A DNA stretch of 52,968 nt from Alistipes sp. (GCA_017937765.1 JAGBCY010000004.1:1-52968), one strand, 5' to 3'. Positions 43,557 through 52,771 are shown, numbered from the stretch's first letter. Program-made: numbers and translations. The notes: a model not told the origin generated them from the sequence alone.

Positions 43557-44336
43557 ATGGATAAGAAACGTCTCATATTTCTTACGAACGACGATAGCTA
43601 CCTCTCGAAGGGCTTTCGTGCCGCTGTGGAGTTGGCCTTGGAGTTTGGCCGCGTGGTAGCCATCGCACCTGATAGGGTGCAGAGCGGAATGAGTCAGGCA
43701 ATAACCATCAATAACCCGCTCTTTATTCGTAAGGTCGAGGCTCCGGAGGGTGCCGAGATCTACGCTTTCTCGGGTACGCCTGTCGACTGTGCCAAGATTG
43801 CCTTCGACCATATCTTCGCCACCGAGAAACCCGACCTCGTGCTCTCGGGTATCAACCACGGCTCGAATGCCGCTATCAACGTGATGTACTCGGGAACGAT
43901 GGGTGCAGCCATCGAGGGTAGCTTCTATGGCGTCCCCTCGATTGGTCTATCGCTCGACGACCACGCGGCAGATGCCGACTTCGAGGGTGCGGTAAGGTAT
44001 GGCCGTGATATCATCGCTCAGGTGCTTGAGGCGGCCGATAGACTCCCTCGCCCGCTGTGTCTGAATGTCAACGTGCCGCGCTGTGCTGCCGATGAGATTC
44101 GGGGCATACGCCTCTCGCGCCAGACGCGAGGCTTCTGGAGGGAGGATTTCTATGCGCACAAGGACCCTCAGGGTCGCGACTACTTCTGGCTCACCGGTGC
44201 GTTCCAGAACGCCGAGCCAGAGGCGGAGGATACCGACGAGTGGGCACTCGCCAACCGCTATGTGGCTGTTGTGCCGGTGCAGACTGATATGACGGACTAT
44301 CGTATGCTCTCGAGCCTCGAGGGCGTGATTAAATAG
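43557..44336 (+). CDS. surE: 5'/3'-nucleotidase SurE
   Basis: The product is 259 residues. The metal site is in LTNDDSYLSKGF (Asp-Asp), SGTPVDC, and SGINHGSNAAINVMYSGT. SurE removes phosphate from nucleoside monophosphates in the cytosol and is linked to stationary-phase survival. It follows rodA by 28 bases and precedes the sensor kinase by 19. Confidence 0.95.
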   Translation: MDKKRLIFLTNDDSYLSKGFRAAVELALEFGRVVAIAPDRVQSGMSQAITINNPLFIRKVEAPEGAEIYAFSGTPVDCAKIAFDHIFATEKPDLVLSGINHGSNAAINVMYSGTMGAAIEGSFYGVPSIGLSLDDHAADADFEGAVRYGRDIIAQVLEAADRLPRPLCLNVNVPRCAADEIRGIRLSRQTRGFWREDFYAHKDPQGRDYFWLTGAFQNAEPEAEDTDEWALANRYVAVVPVQTDMTDYRMLSSLEGVIK

Positions 44337-44355
44337 CTAAATAGAGTCGACTAAT

Positions 44356-45363
44356 ATGCGCGGAGCGGAGATTGCGATGATTGTCTGCATCGTGATGCAG
44401 ATGGGAGCTACGGTGCTGGCACTGCTTCTGGTTAACCATACCAAGTATAGGGCCTTGTGGTGGTGCTGTATCATAGGCCTCTCGATGCTCACCGCCGAGC
44501 GCGTGTTGCAGCTCTTCGAGTGGGACGGTGTCGATGTGTCGAACCTCACGTTTGCGTGGGTGGGCACGGCCGTGTCGGTGAGCTTCTCGGTGGGCGTTCT
44601 TTGTGCGCATATGCTTGTGCGCCACGTGGATAGGATGACCAACCAGCGTCGTATGCTCGAAAATAGGCTGATGACCGCAGTGCTCAGAACCGAGGAGCGT
44701 TCTTGCGCCTCGTTCTCGCGCGAACTGCACGATGGTCTCGGTCCTCTGCTCTCGTCGGCCAAGATGTCGATATCGGCACTGCAACGTGCCGAGCTCAGCG
44801 ACAAGGATCGTCGCACACTGGCCAACACCTCGGCCGTCATAGACGAGGCAATACGTTCGTTGCGCGAGATATCGAACAACCTGTCGCCTCATATCCTCAA
44901 TAACTTCGGTCTGGTACGCGGCATCAAGAATTTTATAGATAGGATAGTCTCGCTCCACGACGTAAAGATAACCTTTAGGACGGGGCTGCGTGCCGAGCGT
45001 TTCGACTCGAACATCGAGGTTATCCTCTACCGCGTGGTCTGCGAGCTCATAAATAACTCGCTGAAGCACTCGGCCTGCAAGGCGATAGATATCAGCCTCG
45101 AGCTAAGTAGCGACCGCCTCGTTGTAGAGTATCGTGACGATGGCCGTGGCTTCTCGCCTCGCGATGTCGAGACTATGGGTATGGGCCTCTCGAACATCCG
45201 CTCGCGAATATCGTCGCTCAGCGGCAAGTTTAATCTTGTAAGCTCGCCGGGTAGGGGTATGACGGCTACGATATCGGTGTCGATTGATAGTGCCATCGCC
45301 CACCTCTCGGGTAGCGATTACGACCAACTGTATAATACTCCAAAGAATGACAAAAAGCGTTAA
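44356..45363 (+). CDS. NarL-type sensor histidine kinase
   Basis: The product is 335 residues. Three N-terminal membrane helices (about 5-26, 33-52, 66-90) carry no evident periplasmic sensor, so the signal is probably sensed in the membrane. The HisKA_3 motif is SFSRELHDGLGP with His125, and the ATPase domain has ELINNSLKHS, YRDDGRGF and GMGLSNIRSR. It overlaps the response regulator gene by 17 bases, so the two form a two-component pair. The signal and targets are unknown. Confidence 0.92.
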   Translation: MRGAEIAMIVCIVMQMGATVLALLLVNHTKYRALWWCCIIGLSMLTAERVLQLFEWDGVDVSNLTFAWVGTAVSVSFSVGVLCAHMLVRHVDRMTNQRRMLENRLMTAVLRTEERSCASFSRELHDGLGPLLSSAKMSISALQRAELSDKDRRTLANTSAVIDEAIRSLREISNNLSPHILNNFGLVRGIKNFIDRIVSLHDVKITFRTGLRAERFDSNIEVILYRVVCELINNSLKHSACKAIDISLELSSDRLVVEYRDDGRGFSPRDVETMGMGLSNIRSRISSLSGKFNLVSSPGRGMTATISVSIDSAIAHLSGSDYDQLYNTPKNDKKR

Positions 45364-45997
45364 AATAGCCCTTGTTGACGACCACACGCTATTCCGCACG
45401 GGCCTTAGCGGCCTGCTCTCGCAGCGCGACGACTTCGAGGTTGTGGCCGATGTGGGTAGCGGCGAGGAGTTCCTCGCACGGCTTCCGGATTTGGATGTCG
45501 ACGTGGTATTTATGGATATCTCGATGCCGGGTATGGATGGTGCCGAGACTACGCGCCGAGCTCTCGCCATGCGCCCCGAGCTGCGCATCGTCACCCTCTC
45601 GATGTATGGCGACGATCACTACTACGCACTTATGATGGATTGCGGAGCCTCGGGCTTCCTGCTCAAGGACTCGGATATTGACGAGGTATATGCCGCGGTT
45701 GACACCACGGTGGCGGGCGATAGCTACTTTAGCTCGGCACTGCTGGGCTCGCTCACGCGCAATATGAGTCGCTTGGCTCAGGGCGTGGAGGAGGATGACG
45801 ACGCCTTGTCGGATCGCGAGATTGAGATCCTTGTGGAGGTGTGTCGCGGTCTGTCGAATCAGGAGATTGCCGATAAGCTCTTCATCTCGAAGCGTACGGT
45901 CGACAAGCATCGCGCCAATATCCTCGAAAAGACGGGGTGTAAGAATACGGCGAACCTTGTGGTTTATGCCATCAAGAATCGCCTTGTCCAGATATAA
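45347..45997 (+). CDS. NarL/LuxR-type response regulator
   Basis: The product is 216 residues from MTKSVKIALVDDHTLFRTGL. The phosphoacceptor is Asp57 in VVFMDISMPGMDG and the switch Lys is in FLLKDSD. The C-terminal LuxR helix-turn-helix has LSDREIEILVEVCRGLSNQEIA and SKRTVDKHRANILEKTG. I start it at 45347; the longer frame from 45284 lies inside the kinase gene and adds unrelated residues. A terminator follows at 46021-46080. Confidence 0.93.
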   Translation: MTKSVKIALVDDHTLFRTGLSGLLSQRDDFEVVADVGSGEEFLARLPDLDVDVVFMDISMPGMDGAETTRRALAMRPELRIVTLSMYGDDHYYALMMDCGASGFLLKDSDIDEVYAAVDTTVAGDSYFSSALLGSLTRNMSRLAQGVEEDDDALSDREIEILVEVCRGLSNQEIADKLFISKRTVDKHRANILEKTGCKNTANLVVYAIKNRLVQI

Positions 45998-46020
45998 CCC
46001 TTAGCGGAATGTCGTCCCAT

Positions 46021-46080
46021 AGGCTCGCGGTATATACATAGGTATTTTTACTTATTTATCCCCGCGAGCCTATTTTTTTT
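46021..46080 (+). terminator. Terminator of the two-component operon
   Basis: AGGCTCGCGG (46021-46030) pairs with CCGCGAGCCT (46062-46071) over a 31-base loop, followed by ATTTTTTTT. Confidence 0.75.
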
Positions 46081-46114
46081 GATACGCCGAGGAATAAAAA
46101 CCCAAAAATAATAT

Positions 46115-46122
46115 TACCTTTG
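46115..46122 (+). promoter_or_regulatory. -7 box of the alpha-oxoamine synthase gene
   Basis: TACCTTTG lies 86 bases upstream of the start codon at 46208, a position usual for this phylum. The -33 is unclear. Confidence 0.6.
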
Positions 46123-46207
46123 CAGAGATAATTGTGGCTGCCCGAGGCCCGCTAAGGGGCTTGCGGCCGCCGATGAAACAGAAATTTTTAACCAAACAAA
46201 CAGAATA

Positions 46208-47476
46208 ATGGTAGATATTTTTGATCGCTTATCGAAGAATGCTGGCGGCCCTATCGGCCAGTATATGTCGGCAGTACACGGCTATTTCGCATTCCCCAAG
46301 CTTGAGGGAGAGCTCGGTCCTCATATGACCTTCCGTGGCAAGCCCGTGTTGAACTGGAGCTTGAACAACTATCTCGGCTTGGCTAACCACCCCGAGGTGC
46401 GTGAGGCAGATGCGCAGGGCGGTAAGGACTTTGGTATGGCATACCCTATGGGTGCTCGTATGATGTCGGGCCAGACCAAGTACCACGAGCAGCTCGAGCG
46501 CGAGCTCGCTGAGTTCGTTGGTAAGGAGGATGCCTTCCTTCTGAACTATGGCTATCAGGGTATGATCTCGATTATCGACTGTCTGCTCACTCCTCGCGAC
46601 GTTGTTGTCTACGATAAGGAGTGTCACGCTTGTATCATCGACGGTCTTCGTATGCACCCCGGTAAGCGTTTTGTATATGCTCACAACGACGAGGAGTCGT
46701 TGCGCTTGCAGCTCAAGCACGCTACCGAGCTTGCTGAGGAGCAGAAGGGTGGTGTGCTGGTTATCACCGAGGGTGTCTTCGGTATGAAGGGCGACCTCGG
46801 CTTCCTCGACGTTATCGTTAAGTGCAAGAAGGACTTTAGCTTCCGCCTCCTCGTTGACGATGCTCACGGCTTCGGTACTATGGGTACCAACGGTCGCGGT
46901 ACGGGCGATCACTTCGGCGTGCAGGACGAGATCGACGTGCTGTTCAATACCTTCGCTAAGTCTATGGCCGGCATCGGCGCATTCGTATCGGGTCCCCGTT
47001 GGCTCATCAACCTCTTCCGCTACAATATGCGTTCGCAGCTCTACGCTAAGTCGTTGCCTATGCCTATGGTTATCGGTGCGTTGAAGCGTCTCGATCTTAT
47101 CCGCAAGCACCCCGAGTATCAGGAGAAGTTGTGGGAGATCACCCGCGCATTGCAGAAGGGTCTTACCGAGAATGGCTTTAACATCGGTGTAACGCAGTCA
47201 CCCGTAACGCCTATCTATATGAAGGGTGGTAACGAGGAGGGTACCAACCTCATCGTTGACCTTCGCGAGAACTACGGCTTGTTCTGCTCGATTGTTATCT
47301 ACCCCGTTATTCCTAAGGGCGAGATTATCCTTCGCGTCATCCCCACGGCTGCTCATACTATGGAGGATGTCGAGTACACGATCAACACCTTCAAGGCTGT
47401 TCGTGCGAAGTTCGAGGCTGGCGAGTATATTAAGCCTATTCCTCAGATGGCGGATCCCGATTTTAAGGTGCGCTAA
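46208..47476 (+). CDS. PLP-dependent alpha-oxoamine synthase (serine palmitoyltransferase / cysteate acyltransferase / KBL type)
   Basis: The product is 422 residues of the fold type I PLP enzymes that condense an amino acid with an acyl thioester. Features: SLNNYLGLANHPEV at the start, His140 in KECHACIIDG (ring stacking), Asp218 in LVDDAHGFGTMG, and the Schiff-base Lys251 in NTFAKSMAGIGAF. The sequence is close in pattern to Bacteroidetes members involved in sphingolipid or sulfonolipid base synthesis rather than to BioF. The substrate (serine, cysteate or glycine) cannot be decided from the sequence. It has its own promoter and is followed by structured repeat copy 3. Confidence 0.8.
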   Translation: MVDIFDRLSKNAGGPIGQYMSAVHGYFAFPKLEGELGPHMTFRGKPVLNWSLNNYLGLANHPEVREADAQGGKDFGMAYPMGARMMSGQTKYHEQLERELAEFVGKEDAFLLNYGYQGMISIIDCLLTPRDVVVYDKECHACIIDGLRMHPGKRFVYAHNDEESLRLQLKHATELAEEQKGGVLVITEGVFGMKGDLGFLDVIVKCKKDFSFRLLVDDAHGFGTMGTNGRGTGDHFGVQDEIDVLFNTFAKSMAGIGAFVSGPRWLINLFRYNMRSQLYAKSLPMPMVIGALKRLDLIRKHPEYQEKLWEITRALQKGLTENGFNIGVTQSPVTPIYMKGGNEEGTNLIVDLRENYGLFCSIVIYPVIPKGEIILRVIPTAAHTMEDVEYTINTFKAVRAKFEAGEYIKPIPQMADPDFKVR

Positions 47477-47524
47477 TTTGAACGTCTCGAATATATCGTG
47501 ATAGGGTAGCTTTGTTGCTACTAA

Positions 47525-47580
47525 CAAAAAGTGCCGTCAATGGGACGTACGTCCAGTACTACCCATCGACGGCATTTTTG
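47525..47580. repeat. Structured repeat, copy 3 of 4 (short form)
   Basis: CAAAAAGTGCCGTC and GACGGCATTTTTG form the outer stem with one bulged G. The core ATGGG, AC, GTAC, loop GTCCA, GTAC, TA, CCCAT (47540-47566) matches the other copies. It lies 48 bases after the synthase stop and, with its T run, could also act as that gene's terminator. Confidence 0.8.
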
Positions 47581-47628
47581 CCGAGTGTTACTAATGACTC
47601 TTTACTGATTACTAATTTCCTCCATATT

Positions 47629-47961
47629 GTGAAGCAGTACCTATTTTTACTCCTCGCCATCATCTTCGAGGTGGCGTGGGCCGTACTACTGAAATATACC
47701 GATGGCTTCACGCGATTGTGGCCTACGGTAGCAACGCTAACAACCTATTTAGCAGCACTATACTTCCTGAATCTCACGGTGCAGACTATGCCTGTAGGCA
47801 TCGCATATGCCGTGTGGGCGGGTACAGGAATGGTGCTTATCGCCCTCTTTGGTGTCGTGGTGCTTAAGCAACATCTCGACCTCCCGGCCATCATCGGCCT
47901 TGTGCTGATTGTCGCGGGTGTACTTGTCCTTAACCTCGGTTCTAAGAGCGTAACACATTGA
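47629..47961 (+). CDS. Small multidrug resistance (SMR) family transporter
   Basis: The product is 110 residues with four membrane helices and the essential membrane Glu14 in LLLAIIFEVAWAVLLKY. GIAYAVWAGTGMVLIALFG is the conserved third-helix region. I start it at the GTG (47629), which gives the normal SMR length and Glu14; the longer frame from 47512 runs through the repeat element at 47525-47580. It may export cationic drugs (EmrE-like) or guanidinium (Gdx-like). It ends 2 bases before the next gene's ATG. Confidence 0.88.
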   Translation: MKQYLFLLLAIIFEVAWAVLLKYTDGFTRLWPTVATLTTYLAALYFLNLTVQTMPVGIAYAVWAGTGMVLIALFGVVVLKQHLDLPAIIGLVLIVAGVLVLNLGSKSVTH

Positions 47962-47963
47962 TT

Positions 47964-49232
47964 ATGAAAGAGAATATTCGTGTTGGATTGTCTATCGTTG
48001 TATGGGTTGCGCTGTTTGTCGGTTTCGGTGCGCTGGGCATCTATGGCTATATGCGTGCTGGCGATGAAAGGAGTGATGCCATAGAGTCGCCTGAGCTTGT
48101 TGAAGTGCCTCGCATTGAGCGTGTTGTGGCCGACAGTGTAGGCTTGGATACGCGCGTGCTTCGTCGCGTTGATGCTCTTGTCGAGCGGTATGTCGAGCGT
48201 GGTGCAATCCCCGGTGCTGTCGTCGCTGTTGTGCGAGGTGATAAGCTCGCCTACATTGAGGCTTTCGGCGAGCATTGCCGAGGCGAGGTGATGACCGAAG
48301 GTGTACGCTTCGACCTTGCGTCGCTGACGAAGCCCGTGGTTGTGGCAACCTCGGTTATGCAACTCGTCGAGCGTGGAGAGCTGCGCCTAAGCGAGCGTGT
48401 CAGCCGCCATATTCCCGACTTCGAGGGTTGGCGCGACGAGGAGGACAAGAGCCACGACATCACCATCCTCGACCTTATGACTCATACCTCGCAGCTACCG
48501 CCCTACGTGTCACTCGAGCGTCTACGCAAGGAGTATCCCGACTCTATGGAGCTAAGCCGTGAGCTCCTTATTGACTACATTGCGCACTGCGATAGGGAGC
48601 CTGTCAATGGTGGCGCAAGCCGTTACAGTTGTCTGAATTATATCGTGTTAGGTGCTATTGTTGAGCAAGTTACGGGCTTATGCCTTGATGAGTATGCCGC
48701 GCGAAATATCTTCGAGCCACTCACGATGCACGACACTCGTTACTCGCCTGATGTGGCATACGCGGCGTTATGTGCCCCGACGACTGAGGAGCTTTGCGGC
48801 GTTGTTCACGACCCATTAGCCCGTGAGGTTATGGGTGGCGTGTCGGGCAATGCGGGGCTCTTCTCTACGGCTGAGGATCTCGCGATCTTTGCGGCGATGC
48901 TCCTCGGTGATGGCACGTGGCAGGGCGCGGAGATTCTCTCGCCGCTCGCTGTCGATGCGCTATTTACCATCCCTGCGGGCAACGAGGCGTCGGAGCGCAC
49001 GCTCGGCTGGAGGAGCGCGACGGATATTTTTGCCGCGGCCGGCGACCTCCTCGTAGGTAGCGAGACTATTGTCCACACCGGAGCTACGGGAACATCCTTA
49101 GTCATTGATCGTGAGCACGATATCGCCGTTATCATCCTCACTAACCGTACGGCTGGTAGGGCTACGGCATCGGATATTTTCGATCTGCGCTCGAAGATTT
49201 GTAACGTCGTTGCCGCGGCTTATCGACGTTAG
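47964..49232 (+). CDS. Membrane-anchored serine hydrolase (class C beta-lactamase / PBP-like family)
   Basis: The product is 422 residues from MKENIRVGLSIVVWVALFVG, with one N-terminal membrane helix and the catalytic domain in the periplasm. The catalytic SxxK is Ser120-Leu-Thr-Lys123 in FDLASLTKPV. The second motif reads Y221-S-C in place of the usual YxN, and the third is HTG in IVHTGATG. The family includes esterases and D-aminopeptidases as well as beta-lactamases; the missing Asn argues against a classical beta-lactamase. The ATG at 47964 is preferred over an upstream TTG that overlaps the SMR stop. Confidence 0.85.
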   Translation: MKENIRVGLSIVVWVALFVGFGALGIYGYMRAGDERSDAIESPELVEVPRIERVVADSVGLDTRVLRRVDALVERYVERGAIPGAVVAVVRGDKLAYIEAFGEHCRGEVMTEGVRFDLASLTKPVVVATSVMQLVERGELRLSERVSRHIPDFEGWRDEEDKSHDITILDLMTHTSQLPPYVSLERLRKEYPDSMELSRELLIDYIAHCDREPVNGGASRYSCLNYIVLGAIVEQVTGLCLDEYAARNIFEPLTMHDTRYSPDVAYAALCAPTTEELCGVVHDPLAREVMGGVSGNAGLFSTAEDLAIFAAMLLGDGTWQGAEILSPLAVDALFTIPAGNEASERTLGWRSATDIFAAAGDLLVGSETIVHTGATGTSLVIDREHDIAVIILTNRTAGRATASDIFDLRSKICNVVAAAYRR

Positions 49233-49332
49233 TTGAGGAGAGCCAAGGTGGCTGCCGCGGCCGAGTAGGTTAGTGGTAATCTGATAAGAGGTCTGACAGG
49301 TAATTTTATAGGCAATTTAGCTTGTCGACAAC

Positions 49333-49380
49333 GTAAAAATGAAAAGCCCTCTGGATCGTCCAGAGGGCTTTTCGTTTTAC
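49333..49380. terminator. Bidirectional terminator between the serine hydrolase and TPR genes
   Basis: Perfect 14-bp arms (49342-49355 and 49359-49372, 3-base loop TCG) carry A runs and T runs at their bases on both strands. GTAAAA/TTTTAC further extends the stem. It serves both converging genes. Confidence 0.9.
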
Positions 49381-49393
49381 CTAATCGAGTAGA

Positions 49394-50338
49394 TTATTTT
49401 GCAGTGAGTGCAGCGATAACAGCCTGAGCGTTAGCTACGTTGTTGCCGGCAGTAACCTTCTGCATAGCAGCGATAGCCTGGTCGAACTGCTCCTTCTCGT
49501 TGTAAGCAACGCCGAGCAAGTAGTAGATGTCGCTACGACCCTCATCGGTAGCCTGTGCCTCGAGAGCGGCCTGCGAGAGCTCGATCATCTTGTTGAAGTC
49601 CTTCTTGCCGTAGTATGCCTGCATAGTGATCTTTGCTGCCATACCAGCGTCCTCGAGCTGCTCAGCCATAGCGATGATACCATCGTAGTCGTTAGCCATC
49701 TGGAGTTTAGCAACCTCGTTATTGGTGTACATATCCATCTTCGACTGGGCCTCAGCGATAGCCTCAGCGAACTTGTCGGGGTTCAAGGCAGCGATCTTTG
49801 TGCAGACCTTCATACCCTCCTGATACATATCGCTCTTGAAGTAGCTCTCTGCGAGGTTCAGAGCCATATCGGTGTTACGTGGATCAGCCTCGTAACCCTT
49901 CGAGAATACGGCGATAGCAGTTGCGTAGTCCTCAGCGTTGAAGGCATCGGCACCCTGTACCTGATATACCTGACCGATAAGCGTGCGGTTCTTGTTCATC
50001 GACGCTACATCCTCGTACAACTCGGCGAGGTTAGCAGCCTCGGTAAAGTTTGCGATAGCTGTCTCGTAGTTCTTAGCATTGATAGCTGCCACACCCATCT
50101 TGTTGTAGCAAGTAACGATAAACTTCTTTGCACCAACGATACCCTTCTGCTGGTTTGCATCGGGCTCCTCGATATCCCAGCTTGCGTCGATAATTGCCTG
50201 GAACTGCTCGATAGCCTCGGTGTAGTTGCCAGCCTTAGCATTGCCCACACCCTGCTGGAATGTAGCTACAACATCGGTCTGAGCGAAGAGTGTTGTTGCA
50301 CCCAACAAGGCAACAACGGTCATAATGAGTTTTTTCAT
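49394..50338 (-). CDS. Secreted tetratricopeptide-repeat protein
   Basis: The product is 314 residues. A signal peptide (MKKLIMTVVALLGATTLFAQ) is followed by a run of TPR-type helical pairs: GVGNAKAGNYTEAIEQFQ, GVAAINAKNYETAIANFTEA, ADAFNAEDYATAIAVFSKGYEADP and GVAYNEKEQFDQAIAAMQ. It probably acts as a periplasmic adaptor; partners are unknown. It has a good promoter at 50418-50446 and a shared terminator at 49333-49380, so it is a single-gene unit. Confidence 0.85.
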   Translation of the reverse strand: MKKLIMTVVALLGATTLFAQTDVVATFQQGVGNAKAGNYTEAIEQFQAIIDASWDIEEPDANQQKGIVGAKKFIVTCYNKMGVAAINAKNYETAIANFTEAANLAELYEDVASMNKNRTLIGQVYQVQGADAFNAEDYATAIAVFSKGYEADPRNTDMALNLAESYFKSDMYQEGMKVCTKIAALNPDKFAEAIAEAQSKMDMYTNNEVAKLQMANDYDGIIAMAEQLEDAGMAAKITMQAYYGKKDFNKMIELSQAALEAQATDEGRSDIYYLLGVAYNEKEQFDQAIAAMQKVTAGNNVANAQAVIAALTAK

Positions 50339-50417
50339 AGTTTTAGTTATAGTTTGAAATTTTATCTATTCTGTTCAATTTCGTTGGTAAAGTCGCCTAA
50401 TTAGCGAAAACCAAACG

Positions 50418-50446
50418 CAAAGTTACACATTTTTTTAAATATGCAA
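50418..50446 (-). promoter_or_regulatory. Promoter of the TPR gene
   Basis: On the minus strand TTG (50446 to 50444) and TAACTTTG (50425 to 50418) are separated by 18 bases. The start codon is 79 bases downstream. Confidence 0.7.
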
Positions 50447-50461
50447 CGTCTCGGCGGGAGC

Positions 50462-50923
50462 TTATTTGCGTAACTCCGCAAAAAAACGGGTCATTAACGC
50501 CTCGCACTCCTCCCTAAGAACGCCACTTTCGACTACCGTCCTCGGGTGCATAATACGCTCGGAGTATGTCGAGTAGCCGCGTTTCGGGTCGGCAGTGCCG
50601 TAGACCACGCGCCCAATCTGGCTCCAAGCCAATGCCCCACCGCACATAACGCACGGCTCGACCGTGACGTATAATGTGCTGTCAGATAGGTACTTGCCAC
50701 CGAGCGTCGACATCGCTGCCGTGATGGCCTGCATCTCGGCGTGGGCCGTAGCGTCGCCCAATGTCTCGACGAGGTTGTGGCCGCGACCTATAACTCTGCC
50801 GCCCGCAACTACCACAGCACCAATGGGTACCTCCCGTTTTGCTAACGCACGTTCGGCCTCGTCTATTGCCATACGCATATATTTTTCATCGTTTGAGGCG
50901 TCGATGTTACTTTTTTTCTCCAT
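50462..50923 (-). CDS. tadA: tRNA adenosine(34) deaminase / nucleoside deaminase
   Basis: The product is 153 residues. Zinc and catalytic residues are His61 and Glu63 in TAHAEMQ and Cys91, Cys94 in EPCVMCGGAL. GAVVV near the N-terminus and VVYGTADPKRG fit TadA, which converts A34 to inosine in tRNA-Arg. A guanine deaminase of the same family cannot be wholly excluded. Its promoter overlaps that of aspS (50952-50974). Confidence 0.88.
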   Translation of the reverse strand: MEKKSNIDASNDEKYMRMAIDEAERALAKREVPIGAVVVAGGRVIGRGHNLVETLGDATAHAEMQAITAAMSTLGGKYLSDSTLYVTVEPCVMCGGALAWSQIGRVVYGTADPKRGYSTYSERIMHPRTVVESGVLREECEALMTRFFAELRK

Positions 50924-50951
50924 AGCTTGAATAAGTTCGTCGAAAAATTAT

Positions 50952-50974
50952 TACCTTTGTGAGTTACAAAGGTA
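50952..50974. promoter_or_regulatory. Face-to-face overlapping promoters of aspS and tadA
   Basis: Plus strand TACCTTTG (50952-50959) with TTG at 50927-50929 serves aspS. Minus strand TACCTTTG (50974 to 50967) serves tadA. The two boxes form a 9-bp inverted repeat with a 5-base spacer and point towards each other, so RNA polymerase should not occupy both at once. Confidence 0.7.
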
Positions 50975-51013
50975 CAAAAAAAGAGATAAACGAAAACTAA
51001 ATATCATAACATT

Positions 51014-52771
51014 ATGTACAGAACACATAATTGCGGAGAACTCCGCATCGAGAATGTAGGCCAGAAGGTGACACTTTCGGGCTGGGTACAGAAGGTTCGT
51101 AACCTCGGAGCTATGGCCTTCATCGACCTTCGCGACCGCTACGGTATCACGCAGATTACCGTCGAGGAGCACTCTGACGACGCCGTTAAGGCTGTGGCTC
51201 AGGAGGTGGGTCGCGAGTTTGTATTGCAGGTGACGGGTACCGTCATCGAGCGACAGTCGAAGAACTCGAAAATAGCAACAGGCGACATCGAGATCACTGC
51301 CTCGGAGCTTAAGATTTTGAATCGTGCCGTGACGCCTCCCTTTACCATCGAGGAGGAGTCGGATGGTGGCGACGACCTTCGTATGAAGTATCGCTACTTG
51401 GACCTCCGCCGTCCGCCCTTGCAGCGCGCTATGATCCTGCGCCACCGTATGGCTCAGGCCGTGCGTCAGTTCCTCGACAAGGAGGGCTTCCTCGAGATCG
51501 AGACCCCCTACCTTATCAAGTCTACGCCCGAGGGTGCGCGCGACTTTATCGTTCCCTCGCGTATGAACCCCAACCAGTTCTACGCCTTGCCGCAGTCGCC
51601 CCAGACCCTAAAGCAGCTCCTTATGGTTGCTGGCTACGACCGCTACTTCCAGATCGTGCGTTGCTTCCGCGATGAGGACCTCCGTGCCGACCGTCAGCCC
51701 GAGTTCACGCAGATCGACTGCGAGATGTCGTTTGTCGAGCAGGAGGATGTTCTCGAGATCTTCGAGCGTTGGGCTCGCTATATGTTCAAGGAGGTTATGG
51801 ACATCGAGTTTGCGGAGCCATTCCGCCGTATGCCCTGGATCGAGGCTATGGAGAAGTATGGCTCGGATAAGCCCGACTTGCGTTTCGGTATGACCTTCGG
51901 CGATATCACCGACCTCGCTCACGGCCACGACTTCGTTGTCTTTGACTCGGCAGAGTATGTTGTTGGCTTCGCGGCCGAGGGCTGTGCTTCGTACACACGT
52001 AAGCAGATCGACGAGCTCACGGAGTTCGTTAAGCGTCCTCAGGTGGGTGCTAAGGGCCTTGTCTGGATTCGCGTCGATGAGGCTGGCAATATTAAGTCCT
52101 CTATCGATAAGTTCTTCTCGGCCGACGACCTTAAGGCCATCACCGAGCGCGTAGGTGCTAAGGCTGGCGATATGGTATTCATCCTCTGCGGCGAGAAGTT
52201 TAAGACATTGACGCAGCTCTGTACTCTACGTCTTGAGGTGGCTGAGCGTCTCGGCCTGCGCGATCCTAAGAAGTTCGCTCCCCTCTGGGTTGTCGACTTC
52301 CCGATGTTCGAGTGGGACGAGGAGACACAGCGTTTCTACGCTATGCACCACCCCTTCACCTCGCCGAAGCCCGAGGATGCCAAGTACTTCGATTCTGGCG
52401 AGCTGGGCAAGATGCGTGCTAACGCTTACGACTTCGTATGTAACGGCACGGAGATCGGCGGTGGCTCTATCCGTATCCACGACGCTGAGCTCCAGGCTAA
52501 GGTCTTCGATGCCCTGGGCTTCACACCCGAGGCTGCCGAGGAGCAGTTCGGCTTCCTTATGAATGCCTTTAAGTATGGTGCACCTCCTCACGGTGGTCTT
52601 GCCTTTGGTTTCGACCGTCTCTGCTCACTCTTTGGTGGCTCCGACTCTATCCGCGACTACATCGCCTTCCCCAAGAACAATGCTGGTCGCGATGTGATGC
52701 TCGATGGTCCGTCGCCCGTAGCACAGGCGCAGTTGGATGAGCTATATTTGTCGCTCGTAAAACCCGAGTAA
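51014..52771 (+). CDS. aspS: Aspartyl-tRNA synthetase
   Basis: The product is 585 residues, the bacterial length. The N-terminal OB anticodon-binding domain ([21 protein letters not shown]) is followed by the class II catalytic domain with motif 2 [18 protein letters not shown], the bacterial insertion domain, and motif 3 [10 protein letters not shown] near the end. It charges tRNA-Asp in the cytosol. The stop codon TAA (52769-52771) is followed at once by structured repeat copy 4. Confidence 0.97.
   Translation: MYRTHNCGELRIENVGQKVTLSGWVQKVRNLGAMAFIDLRDRYGITQITVEEHSDDAVKAVAQEVGREFVLQVTGTVIERQSKNSKIATGDIEITASELKILNRAVTPPFTIEEESDGGDDLRMKYRYLDLRRPPLQRAMILRHRMAQAVRQFLDKEGFLEIETPYLIKSTPEGARDFIVPSRMNPNQFYALPQSPQTLKQLLMVAGYDRYFQIVRCFRDEDLRADRQPEFTQIDCEMSFVEQEDVLEIFERWARYMFKEVMDIEFAEPFRRMPWIEAMEKYGSDKPDLRFGMTFGDITDLAHGHDFVVFDSAEYVVGFAAEGCASYTRKQIDELTEFVKRPQVGAKGLVWIRVDEAGNIKSSIDKFFSADDLKAITERVGAKAGDMVFILCGEKFKTLTQLCTLRLEVAERLGLRDPKKFAPLWVVDFPMFEWDEETQRFYAMHHPFTSPKPEDAKYFDSGELGKMRANAYDFVCNGTEIGGGSIRIHDAELQAKVFDALGFTPEAAEEQFGFLMNAFKYGAPPHGGLAFGFDRLCSLFGGSDSIRDYIAFPKNNAGRDVMLDGPSPVAQAQLDELYLSLVKPE

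Noticed and set aside
47512-47628. N-terminal extension of the SMR transporter
   Set aside because: It would translate the repeat element at 47525-47580 and give a length far above the family; GTG at 47629 restores the normal protein with Glu14.
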